Assembly (NCBI GenBank): GCA_034932485.1 | Contig: JAYFOQ010000019.1 | Coordinates: 1 to 64,000, forward strand | DNA: 64,000 nt | Reading direction: 5' to 3' | Origin: Gordonibacter sp034932485 | GTDB lineage: Bacteria > Actinomycetota > Coriobacteriia > Coriobacteriales > Eggerthellaceae | Part shown: positions 51,790 to 59,647 of the stretch, in pieces | How the letters are laid out: each line of letters begins with the position of its first letter | Position numbering within the stretch: position 1 is the first letter of the stretch | Translations under genes and position numbers: made by a program | The notes under the pieces: model-generated | Database searches by the model: none | What the model was told of the DNA's origin: nothing | The model's input: only the letters and a program-made list of their open reading frames with translations

Positions 51790-52251
51790 TCAGCAGACGG
51801 TATCTTCGCCGAACCGGTACAGCTCCTCATCCGTTTTTTGCAGTGTGTATCCGCGATCAAGGCAGAAAATAATAATAGCATCACGTCGGTCTTTGCAATA
51901 TAACTCATTCACGCCAGCGGCCTGAAGTAATCGATTCGCCTCTTTGAGCGACAGGTCCATAGCAAACGCCAGTTGGAGAACCTTATTGCGCGAAGCATTA
52001 CGTGAGCCCATAAAAATTTGATAACCAAATGTTTCGTTGAGACCAGCTTTCCGCACAACAGAAACGCGCTCAAGACCTTTCTCGTCGAGCAGTTGCTGCA
52101 AATAATCTGAAAGCGTTCGAGCCTCCATCCGATGCTCAGCAGCAAAAGCGACGAGAGCGGGCGCGCTCAGTAGCTCTTTCAACAACTCCTCTGTCAAAGG
52201 CTCCTCCACGCGCCGCTTCCTTCTTTTCTCTGGATCAGTTTTCGCGATCAT
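51790..52251 (-). CDS. Helix-turn-helix protein upstream of the kinase
   Basis: A 153-aa protein beginning MIAKTDPEKRRKRRVEEPLT. Residues 60-135 (LSDYLQQLLDEKGLERVSVVRKAGLNETFGYQIFMGSRNASRNKVLQLAFAMDLSLKEANRLLQAAG) look like an XRE-type helix-turn-helix. The C-terminal RDAIIIFCLDRGYTLQKTDEELYRFGEDTVC is a Cys-ended tail. It lies 109 bases upstream of the kinase start on the same strand. XRE-kinase pairs of this type recur in Coriobacteria as far as I recall, but I cannot confirm this here. It may be a substrate of the kinase or its regulator. Confidence 0.8.
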   Translation of the reverse strand: MIAKTDPEKRRKRRVEEPLTEELLKELLSAPALVAFAAEHRMEARTLSDYLQQLLDEKGLERVSVVRKAGLNETFGYQIFMGSRNASRNKVLQLAFAMDLSLKEANRLLQAAGVNELYCKDRRDAIIIFCLDRGYTLQKTDEELYRFGEDTVC

Positions 52252-52338
52252 AGTATCAGATCGGCGTATTTTTGCCGAAATCCTCACTCCCGCACCTCTA
52301 TACGCCCGTGCCCAAAATCGTAAGTGACAAGCCATTCA

Positions 52339-53112
52339 TCATGCTAACGTCCAAGCAATTGCAGAGCTTTTGCTGAACATTGACGAGAAATACAGCACTT
52401 TCACCAGATCGCCTTCAAAATAGACCGAACCGGACACCATACCACCCGAAGCAAGGCTGCCAGAGTTTAGGCTATCCGTTGCCTCGGAATAGTAGGTCGA
52501 CGACCGTTGAGCACCTTGTGCATCCTGCCCCTTCCAGTCGTACAAGTTGAAGGACGCCTCAGAAGAGCCATCGTTCACATACGTAACTGCTACACCGGTG
52601 ATCGGCGAGCCGTCGTAGTTGGAAAGTCCTGTCTGCACGGAATTCACTCGTACCGAAAGTCCATTACTCAACTCGATCGCAGACCCAACGGTCATATTGC
52701 TGTAATCGACGGCGCCAGAAGAACTCTCCTCAGAGCTATCGGAAATGACAGCATCTGTCGACCCCGTCACACTCGGGCCGGACATGGCCTCGTCTATGGC
52801 GGCCGAATACATACTCTGCGTCGCCAGCACTACAACAACGGCGATAACATTCAGCGTAGCAGCAGCAATCGCAATTCCTTTGCCGCTTTTCTTCCGACGA
52901 ACCGTCGCAACTACGCCGACGACGGCGAACACAAGGCCAGGCACTGCTAGAACGAACGAAAAGTTGTTGATAATTGGCAACGCCGAAGTTGCTAGGGCTA
53001 GGATGCCCAAAACGAGTCCTGTGATGGCTGTAGCCGATGTCGACGCCCGCTCACAGCGGGCATTCTCACGGTTCTGCCCATCCGGTGAACTGGTAATTTG
53101 GTATTCGTGCAT
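52339..53112 (-). CDS. DUF4190/DUF4352-like membrane-anchored extracellular protein
   Basis: A 257-aa protein. A short cytoplasmic start is followed by two hydrophobic segments (TAITGLVLGILALATSALPI and FSFVLAVPGLVFAVVGVVATV), a basic KKSGKGIA and a third segment, the DUF4190 layout also seen at 11874-12146. After a Ser-rich linker, residues 145-255 form a beta-rich DUF4352-like domain (SVRVNSVQTG, VAVTYVNDGS, FNLYDWKGQDAQG). AAGGAAGGACTTAT precedes the ATG. It lies 87 bases upstream of the helix-turn-helix gene and may be part of a signalling unit with the kinase. Confidence 0.82.
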   Translation of the reverse strand: MHEYQITSSPDGQNRENARCERASTSATAITGLVLGILALATSALPIINNFSFVLAVPGLVFAVVGVVATVRRKKSGKGIAIAAATLNVIAVVVVLATQSMYSAAIDEAMSGPSVTGSTDAVISDSSEESSSGAVDYSNMTVGSAIELSNGLSVRVNSVQTGLSNYDGSPITGVAVTYVNDGSSEASFNLYDWKGQDAQGAQRSSTYYSEATDSLNSGSLASGGMVSGSVYFEGDLVKVLYFSSMFSKSSAIAWTLA

Positions 53113-53130
53113 ATAAGTCCTTCCTTTCAA

Positions 53131-53574
53131 GACCGCTTGACCTCATGGTTTGCAAGCACTACACATGCTAAAGAAAAGACGCTATTAAAACATTAGCTGG
53201 CAGCTAAGTTTTGAGTACCGAAGGCGAATCACGCATGCCGGAATATCCGCACTGGGAATTCCGACGCTAACGAAATAGCAGGAGCGGACATTATGCAGCC
53301 GCGCCAGCCACCATGCAAAACGACCTGCGATACTGCTGCCGTATTCGTCCTCCGCATGCTTTTGATGAACCAATTAGGATATTCCATGAATGTATCGATT
53401 TGTCGGATTAAAATCGCGCAGAAGATTCACTTAGCCGCTGATTGCGAGGAAATACCCTTATCGGTTGAGCGCGTACCCAGCAAGCCCGTCCAAGATAATC
53501 CTAACGATCAGTTCAGTTTTTTAAGCAATGTCGGCGCGCTCAATTCCACCCTATTCTCTTGCACCAATTAGTAT
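53131..53574. other. Region upstream of the DUF4190/4352 gene, with an SRAP-gene remnant
   Basis: A 444-base stretch that must contain the promoter of the kinase cluster on its left and, at 53440-53571, a decayed copy of the 3' end of the SRAP gene. I see no intact gene. Confidence 0.55.
53440..53571 (+). pseudogene. Remnant copy of the SRAP gene 3' end and its downstream flank
   Basis: The translation EEIPLSVERVPSKPVQDNPNDQFSF aligns with the end of the SRAP protein encoded at 27312-27959 (AEMPLSVERVPHNPIQDDSNDQLSLF). The DNA similarity continues about 50 bases past the SRAP stop (AATGTC-GCGCTCAA-TTCCACCCTA-type matches). A two-base deletion before the stop removes it and lengthens the frame by 14 codons. 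The N-terminal catalytic part is absent, so this is a decayed partial duplicate. Confidence 0.8.
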
Positions 53575-54528
53575 TTAAAATTCAACTTCAAACATTAATT
53601 TACGACGCGATTCGTTCATCACTTCACCTTCAAAAGAAAAATTACACGATGCCCCTAGCTTATTAAGAGCTGCATCGATTTTCGATGCCATTCTTATAGA
53701 CAAGGTCGAGGAAGCAGAGCAATCAATTTCAATACGATAATCCTTCGTACTATTGTAATCTGAGCCAGAACAACGAGTGTTAATCAGAAAATTAATCTCT
53801 TTATCATGAGCATACCATTGCAACTCAGGGCACTTTGGAGTCGCATCGCCTTCGAAGGTGTGCTCGAAAAGAGTGCTTGTTTCGCTGCTCTTTGAACTTA
53901 GGTGTTCTGCCTCTAGCGATGATTCGCCTTTTAGGCGTCCCTTAGGAACAATCGTCGAAACCTTGGCACTGCGACGACTTTTCTTTATAGAAATCTCTTT
54001 TGCTGCCTCGTAAGTTTCTAGCCGGCATCGCTTGGCACCTAAAGAATAGGCGATGCCGCGAAGTTCGGTCATTTTATCCTGTTGCATTACTTCAAAATAG
54101 CAATCAAGATTCACAAAACGCCTGTTGTCAAAAGCGTCTAGATAATAAATCGAATCGCAAACTGGCCTAGGATGAAAATGAAGGCCACACATAGAAACAG
54201 CTTCTTCGTACAAATGGAAAACTTCTAGATCCCCCTCTTTACTCAACCATCCAATTGACCCTACACAAACATCGACGCCTTTACGCTCATCTTCGTCGGC
54301 AATCACAATCATTTTTGGTAAATCAAAATCAGGATTTCTATACTCTTCGGGAAACACTGGACTGTAATAATTCATTCTTAACTTAAAACGTCCATCTTGC
54401 GCAATTTCGGAAACAGCTTTTACTCCGTCTTTGGCGCTAGAAACAGCCATCTCGCTATATTCTTTTGCCTTATCGGATATAGTTTCCGCTTTTTGCTCCA
54501 GCTGTCTTTTTATTTTATCAAGCGCCAC
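53575..54528 (-). CDS. Unrecognised 317-aa protein
   Basis: I do not recognise this protein. The first 50 residues are an amphipathic helix-rich, Lys/Glu/Ala segment (ALDKIKRQLEQKAETISDKA). Residues 51-190 look alpha/beta with Cys and His scattered (SMCGLHFHPRPVCDSIYYLD). A basic linker (KSRRSAKVSTIVPKGRLKGE) follows, and the last 100 residues (HTFEGDATPKCPELQWYAHDKEINFLINTRCSG to RKLMFEVEF) look like a separate beta-rich domain. GTG start with AGGAG upstream. Base composition is more AT-rich than that of its neighbours, which suggests transfer. Confidence 0.7.
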   Translation of the reverse strand: MALDKIKRQLEQKAETISDKAKEYSEMAVSSAKDGVKAVSEIAQDGRFKLRMNYYSPVFPEEYRNPDFDLPKMIVIADEDERKGVDVCVGSIGWLSKEGDLEVFHLYEEAVSMCGLHFHPRPVCDSIYYLDAFDNRRFVNLDCYFEVMQQDKMTELRGIAYSLGAKRCRLETYEAAKEISIKKSRRSAKVSTIVPKGRLKGESSLEAEHLSSKSSETSTLFEHTFEGDATPKCPELQWYAHDKEINFLINTRCSGSDYNSTKDYRIEIDCSASSTLSIRMASKIDAALNKLGASCNFSFEGEVMNESRRKLMFEVEF

Positions 54529-54985
54529 AGCTTACTCCTCGCTTCATACTCCCCACCGTATCTATCTAATTTAATTATCGTTTATTGTTAACATTGCAAC
54601 AAGAATTTATTTAAACTTCGCCCTACCTTTACTCTGGATAGGTAGCGTGCCTCATACTTGCGCAAAAAATCATCACCCCAGAATCGTTACGCATTTATTG
54701 TATTGGCCTTAAGCAGCCCTCTCTTTATCACCTACCGACTCAATGTGTTGCGTCAAGTATTTTTGAACGAAAAAGAGGGATGCGAAAAAAGTTGAACTGC
54801 TTTAGGGTCAAAGAATACCTCATGTTCATAAGAGAGCACTTTGCTCTACATGCCATCTCTACCCGCACGCCTCAACTATGATCAAAAGTATGCCCAGTAG
54901 ATTATTCAGCGTAATCACGGCACTATACTTCGAGAGCATCTTTGCACCATACAACGTACATGTCAGCGGATTAATAGGAACAAAA
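54529..54985. other. Intergenic region, nothing recognised
   Basis: A stretch of about 450 bases, rather AT-rich, between the 317-aa protein gene and the terminator of the OYE-type reductase gene. Both neighbours are on the - strand. It should hold the promoter of the 317-aa gene; I identified no gene or RNA. Confidence 0.5.
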
Positions 54986-55023
54986 GAAAAAGGTCGAAGC
55001 CCCAAGGAACTCCGACCTTTTTC
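54986..55023 (-). terminator. Rho-independent terminator of the OYE-type reductase gene
   Basis: GAAAAAGGTCG (54986-54996) and CGACCTTTTTC (55013-55023) form an 11-bp stem with a 16-base loop. On the - strand the stem ends in a T-run (TTTTTC TTTTG), 50 bases beyond the gene's stop. The + strand also carries T at its end, so it may act in both directions. Confidence 0.8.
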
Positions 55024-55073
55024 ATCAACTTACCAGTACAGCCGTGTCAGCACGCCCACAACTTCTAAAAGAG

Positions 55074-57302
55074 CTACACCGCACGCCCGATGTCGTTACC
55101 GGAACGAATTGCCAATGCAATATTGTACGGCTCATTGCAATCACCGATTGCGTACTTCTCAGCTACTGAAATCTCGTCCAATAAAGACTTGTTCGCCTGT
55201 AAATCAGACCCTATGATAATCGTGTCGCAGGGGACAGACTGTTCAGTGCCCCATTCGGTGGCCACGACCACCTCTCCGTCGCCCACCGACTTGATAGTCG
55301 AGCCTGGTAGAGCAGAAACACCCAGCGCATACAGCGACGTAGTCATGAAGCGTTTTGCATGCTGAGATTGCTGCATGTCCAGTTCCTTGTTTGCACGAGG
55401 CGTAACAATGGTAACGTGCTTTTTTCTTACCGTACACCACAGCGCGCAGTCGAAAGCTTGAGCATTCGAGCCATACACCACCAGATTGTCGCCCAGTTCC
55501 GCATTCATGAACGAGTCGAAATCCACCGTAGGAACGCGATCCGTACCGCGCACGCCTGTATCCTCGCTTTGTCCACCCACCGCTAGAATCACGGCATCGG
55601 GAGCTTCGGATGCAACAAGCGCAGCGTCTACTTCTTTACTTAAAACAACCTTGACTCCCACTAGTTCTAGCTGCTTCTCCAAGTACTTTTTGAGGTCATC
55701 GAGATTCTCATGCGGGCCCTTAACCATACTCGCAAACGGAACCTTACCGCCAAGTGTGCCCTTCTTCTCATATAGTGTCACCTCGTGGCCACGAGCCGCC
55801 GCGATACGCGCTGCTTCCATACCGGCAGGACCACCGCCAATAACCATAATCTTCTTCGTCGAAACAGCCGGCTGCAACTCATACGTTGCCGGCCCTTGCT
55901 CAGTCATAACTCGCTGCGTCAGAGCGTTCACGCGACAATAACCCATCGCACGGTTCATTTCGTTGCTGCCAATATGACAGTGCAGACAACGTGTGCACGG
56001 CGCAATTTCTTCTGTGCGACCATCACGCAGCTTCTTAACGTAATCGAAGTCCACCGTCAGCGGGCGATTCATCAGATAGAAATCAACCTTACCATCGGCT
56101 AGTGCCTGCTCGAAGAAATCGGGAGCATGCGCTGGGTCCATATAGGTAACCGTACCGCAGGGGATACTCACGGCATCCTTGTAACGTTTTACCACATCAA
56201 GCAACATACCGGCACCGCTGTGATTCCCAATAAGCTGCCCTTGCCAATGCCTGCTGAAATCCCACTGAGTGCCGTAACCCGTTGCACCTTCGATGCCATT
56301 CAAAATGAAGTAGAGGTCGCTACCAAATTGACAGGGGTGGTTGTCGAGCGGTCCCAAGCGCAAATGCAGCGAGTCGCATCCAGCAGCCTCAAACAGTTTT
56401 GCGAAGGCAATGCCCTCTTCAAGCGTGGTAGCCAAGCTATGCGGCGCGGTAACATCGCCGTCGAGCGTCATCAGAGTAGCGTTGTTCGTTAAGTTGTCGT
56501 TCTCTTCAATGCAATCCATCAACACCTGAACGGCGAAATCGCTACCGCAAGCACTCTTCACTTTCTTGATACATTCTGTCACGAAGCGAGCACGGTTCTC
56601 CAAGCTTCCAATCCCATACTCATCGGTACGCGTATTGTGGAAGCGCGAAAGGAAATGCTCGCCGATATTAAAGCCCGCAGCATTGATCTCAAAAGCCTTG
56701 AATCCCAGCGACTGAAATGTCTTAGCAACTGAAGCACACGTATCCTGCACCTTTGCAATGTCTTCAAGCGTCATCTTCTCAACGGGTGGTGCCATAGAGG
56801 CCCACTGCACGCCCAACTGAGCTCCGTGCTTTCCGCACTCTTCGACCAACTTCTTCCCAAAGGCAATCGCCTCAGCAGTTGCTTTATCACCGGTGAGCAA
56901 GGGTATCAACTCCCCCTCAACCCAGATAAGTTCCACCCCACCCTTAGCGAAGCCTAAATAATACTCCATCAACTCGTCGGTCAGTCCTGATAGGTACGTA
57001 GCCGACCCCGCTGCAGACTTAACAATACGATGACTGGTTTCAACTGATCCTATCTTCAAAGGCGAAAAAAGTGTTTCGAAGTTGGTTGTGTTTTGTCGAT
57101 AGCCATAATCTTGCGGATTGAGCGCAGCGGCAGCAATGAGCTCACTACCGCCCGCTTCGGCGCTCACCCCTGCGGCCGTCCCTTTTTGGGCAGCAGCAGG
57201 TGCGGCCGACGGAGCGCATCCCGCAAGTCCCGCACCTGCAGCTGCTATGCCTGCCACACTCATACCGGTAATGAATTGACGTCTTGAGAGTCCTGTTTTC
57301 AT
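55074..57302 (-). CDS. Tat-exported OYE-family NADH:flavin oxidoreductase (2,4-dienoyl-CoA reductase-like)
   Basis: A 742-aa flavin enzyme. The N-terminus SRRQFITGMSVAGIAAAGAGLAGC has both a twin-arginine motif and a lipobox Cys, so it should be folded in the cytoplasm and anchored outside. An OYE-type TIM barrel (about residues 70-440) is followed by CTRCLHCHIGSNEMNRAMGYC, the [4Fe-4S] ligands, and an FAD/NAD domain (IMVIGGGPAGMEAARIAAARG). The architecture is that of 2,4-dienoyl-CoA and trimethylamine dehydrogenases. Gut Eggerthellaceae use many such enzymes to reduce dietary or bile compounds as electron acceptors; the substrate here is unknown. GGAGGAGGG precedes the ATG. Confidence 0.92.
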   Translation of the reverse strand: MKTGLSRRQFITGMSVAGIAAAGAGLAGCAPSAAPAAAQKGTAAGVSAEAGGSELIAAAALNPQDYGYRQNTTNFETLFSPLKIGSVETSHRIVKSAAGSATYLSGLTDELMEYYLGFAKGGVELIWVEGELIPLLTGDKATAEAIAFGKKLVEECGKHGAQLGVQWASMAPPVEKMTLEDIAKVQDTCASVAKTFQSLGFKAFEINAAGFNIGEHFLSRFHNTRTDEYGIGSLENRARFVTECIKKVKSACGSDFAVQVLMDCIEENDNLTNNATLMTLDGDVTAPHSLATTLEEGIAFAKLFEAAGCDSLHLRLGPLDNHPCQFGSDLYFILNGIEGATGYGTQWDFSRHWQGQLIGNHSGAGMLLDVVKRYKDAVSIPCGTVTYMDPAHAPDFFEQALADGKVDFYLMNRPLTVDFDYVKKLRDGRTEEIAPCTRCLHCHIGSNEMNRAMGYCRVNALTQRVMTEQGPATYELQPAVSTKKIMVIGGGPAGMEAARIAAARGHEVTLYEKKGTLGGKVPFASMVKGPHENLDDLKKYLEKQLELVGVKVVLSKEVDAALVASEAPDAVILAVGGQSEDTGVRGTDRVPTVDFDSFMNAELGDNLVVYGSNAQAFDCALWCTVRKKHVTIVTPRANKELDMQQSQHAKRFMTTSLYALGVSALPGSTIKSVGDGEVVVATEWGTEQSVPCDTIIIGSDLQANKSLLDEISVAEKYAIGDCNEPYNIALAIRSGNDIGRAV

Positions 57303-57349
57303 TTTCCCTCCTCCACTATTAGCCCCCCATACCTCAGAGGCATCTCTTT

Positions 57350-57413
57350 GCCATATGGCACTGCAGTAAACCTATCGAAATCCAACCTGAAAAACCTCAC
57401 ATGCGCCATGTGA
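57350..57413. promoter_or_regulatory. Palindromes in the divergent reductase/LuxR promoter region
   Basis: TCACATG-CGC-CATGTGA (57397-57413) is a perfect 7-3-7 dyad, and GCCATATGGC (57350-57359) a perfect 10-base palindrome. Both lie between the reductase start (-) and the LuxR-type regulator (+). They are candidate binding sites for that regulator. Confidence 0.6.
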
Positions 57414-57536
57414 AATGTCGCAAAGCAGCCCTCGCACCCCTACATGGCACAGGTGAATCAGGCGGGAACAGATACAATAGGAGAGACTGAAATAGGGAAA
57501 GTGGGTTACCCACCAATCGTAGTCATGGGGAATGGG

Positions 57537-58994
57537 ATGAAAAACCGTATTGTTGTTTGCCTCGGGGTTTCCCTGAGCCTTCTTATAGGAACGTTTGCTT
57601 TATGGGGAGGTCTACCCCTCACCTCTTTGACTGGCATGTCGCTTCCTGCCATCTTGCAATACTGGTCAGTTCCACTTCTGTTTGCCGTGGGGTTAGCGTT
57701 GTTTTCCGCTCTTCTCAAGAAAACCCTTCCCACCCCAGCTTTTCTCGTAAGCGTTAGCATCGCATCCGGTGTTTTGGTCCTCGGAGGATACGGATTACTG
57801 CTGACACGCGGATCTTCTGAAGGAACCGATGTCGCCGTTGTGCTTGCCGCTGCTATTATGATCGGCCTTGGCTTTGGACTCGTTTTACTGTTGTGGCAAC
57901 GCTTTCTTGCTCAGTTTTCTGAAGAAGTGGCAACAAAAATTCTTCTTTTGTCGCTAGCACTAAGTTCGGCGTGCTACCTTGCTTTGTCTTTTGTGCTGCG
58001 TGAACAAATGGAACTAGCATTTCCCGTGTTGGTCGCAGGCTCAATTGCGCTGAGTGTGATCGGTGCGCGTCTTCCCGTGCAACGCAAAGAAAAAATGCAC
58101 TCGCTAAACCACCGGCCCGGCGTTACAAAAAAAATTCTAATCGACCTAAGAGACCCCCTTCTCTGCGTCGGAGCCATCGCCTTTGCCGTTGCCCTTACAC
58201 GGGCAATCGCACTGGATGGCCTCGATAATGCAGAAATGGCAAACATTACGGCGAGCTTCAGCATCGTCGTTGTAGCCCTATTACTCTATGTACTTTGGTT
58301 CGGGCTCAAGAGAACGCCCGCTCTATTTGGGAAGGTTAGTATCCTTGGGCTCTACCGAGTGTTTTTTCCCTTAATAGCAACGGCATTGCTGGCACTATCG
58401 ATATTTGGGAGCTCATGGGGACTAGCGGTAACCACCTTAGTGTACGCCGCTTTCTCCATCGTATCTGTCCTTATCATTTCAACCAGCATATCTCTTGCAC
58501 GCCAGCACCAGGTCTGGTCACCCTATGTATATGGAATCTTTGCCGGCAGCCTTTACTTCATGTTCGCTGTAGCCACAACGGTGGCGCCTTTGGTATATTA
58601 CCCACAGAATTTCGGAGCAGCCACTTTCACAGTAATCGTACTGGTTGTTCTGTATATCCTCGCCATGTCTAATGCTGTCATTCAAAATCGCAAGAGAAAA
58701 AATGAGCAACGAGGCAACAACCCAGACCTGCGGCCGCATCAAGAGCCCTTAATTGTGGATGAGGTTGCCCAACGGTGCTCCACGCTTTCAGAGCAAAAGC
58801 ACCTTACGGCTCGCGAGAAAGATGTTTTCCTTCTTCTCGCCAAAGGTCGCGACGTGCCCAGCATTTCCAAACAGCTGTTTATATCGGAAAACACGGTACG
58901 CTCTCACAGCAAAAACGTGTACCGCAAGCTTGGGGTACATTCGAAGCAGGAGTTACTCGATCTACTGGAAGAAAATAGCTCTCAAAAATATTAA
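57537..58994 (+). CDS. LuxR-family regulator with multi-spanning membrane domain
   Basis: A 485-aa regulator with twelve hydrophobic segments over residues 5-400 and a C-terminal LuxR helix-turn-helix: LTAREKDVFLLLAKGRDVPSISKQLFISENTVRSHSKNVYRKLG. This architecture is characteristic of Eggerthellaceae, where such genes lie next to reductases and control them. The membrane part presumably senses the substrate. The start is uncertain: ATG at 57537 (MKNRIVVCLGV) is preferred because upstream residues look non-coding; 57525 and 57444 are alternatives. It is divergent from the OYE-type reductase, its probable target. Confidence 0.9.
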   Translation: MKNRIVVCLGVSLSLLIGTFALWGGLPLTSLTGMSLPAILQYWSVPLLFAVGLALFSALLKKTLPTPAFLVSVSIASGVLVLGGYGLLLTRGSSEGTDVAVVLAAAIMIGLGFGLVLLLWQRFLAQFSEEVATKILLLSLALSSACYLALSFVLREQMELAFPVLVAGSIALSVIGARLPVQRKEKMHSLNHRPGVTKKILIDLRDPLLCVGAIAFAVALTRAIALDGLDNAEMANITASFSIVVVALLLYVLWFGLKRTPALFGKVSILGLYRVFFPLIATALLALSIFGSSWGLAVTTLVYAAFSIVSVLIISTSISLARQHQVWSPYVYGIFAGSLYFMFAVATTVAPLVYYPQNFGAATFTVIVLVVLYILAMSNAVIQNRKRKNEQRGNNPDLRPHQEPLIVDEVAQRCSTLSEQKHLTAREKDVFLLLAKGRDVPSISKQLFISENTVRSHSKNVYRKLGVHSKQELLDLLEENSSQKY

Positions 58995-59113
58995 TAACCT
59001 GGTCAGACACCATTGCAAGAAACGCTGTCGTCGAGGATTGGCGCAGCAAGCAGATCTTTCTCGTATAATCTTCCCCTGTCTCATAAGGTCACAAAGATGG
59101 AAAGGAGGCACCT

Positions 59114-59587
59114 ATGGACTTCGGCGAGCAAATCAAAAGAATAAGGAAGGATCTTGTGCTTACCCAGGAGCAAATGGCAGATAAGCTCGGGGTATCGAGG
59201 CAAGCAGTCTCGAATTGGGAAAACAACCGCAATCTGCCGGATATCGAAATGCTCATCGAGATGTCATATACGTTCGGCCTTTCCCTCGACCAGTTGATCT
59301 TAGGAGGAAACGAGATGGGAAATATGACTGATAAACTTATACGCGATGGAAGTGAAACCAGAAGATCAAAGTTCAACATGATATCGTCCGTCATCGGCGG
59401 AGCACTCTTGCTGTTAGGCGCAGCATGTCTCGTCATCAAATCGATGTCCGTTGAGTACGTCGATGCGGAGGGGCTTCTACACGAGAACTTCTTCTTGATT
59501 CCCATAGGCATTACGCTCATGTTCTGCGGCTTGGTCTCATTTATCTCGATTGCGGTACGACAAATCGCTACCAAGCTGAAAAGCTAG
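59114..59587 (+). CDS. XRE-family regulator with C-terminal membrane helices
   Basis: A 157-aa protein. The N-terminal XRE helix-turn-helix is MDFGEQIKRIRKDLVLTQEQ to ADKLGVSRQAVSNWENNRNLPDIEML (residues 1-49), followed by two hydrophobic helices (about 90-113 and 128-150). AAAGGAGG with a six-base spacer precedes the ATG. Such membrane-tethered XRE proteins are common next to ABC transporter genes in Gram-positives and often sense envelope stress or substrate. It converges on the ABC transporter operon (-), which ends 60 bases from its stop. Confidence 0.9.
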   Translation: MDFGEQIKRIRKDLVLTQEQMADKLGVSRQAVSNWENNRNLPDIEMLIEMSYTFGLSLDQLILGGNEMGNMTDKLIRDGSETRRSKFNMISSVIGGALLLLGAACLVIKSMSVEYVDAEGLLHENFFLIPIGITLMFCGLVSFISIAVRQIATKLKS

Positions 59588-59600
59588 CTTGATTTCCAAT

Positions 59601-59639
59601 AATGATCTTGGCCCCATCTTGCGAGAGGCCAAGATCATT
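59601..59639. terminator. Bidirectional hairpin between convergent genes
   Basis: AATGATCTTGGCC (59601-59613) and GGCCAAGATCATT (59627-59639) form a perfect 13-bp stem with a 13-base loop. It lies between the XRE gene (+) and the ABC operon (-), so it can serve both. Confidence 0.75.
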
Positions 59640-59647
59640 TCACCTCA

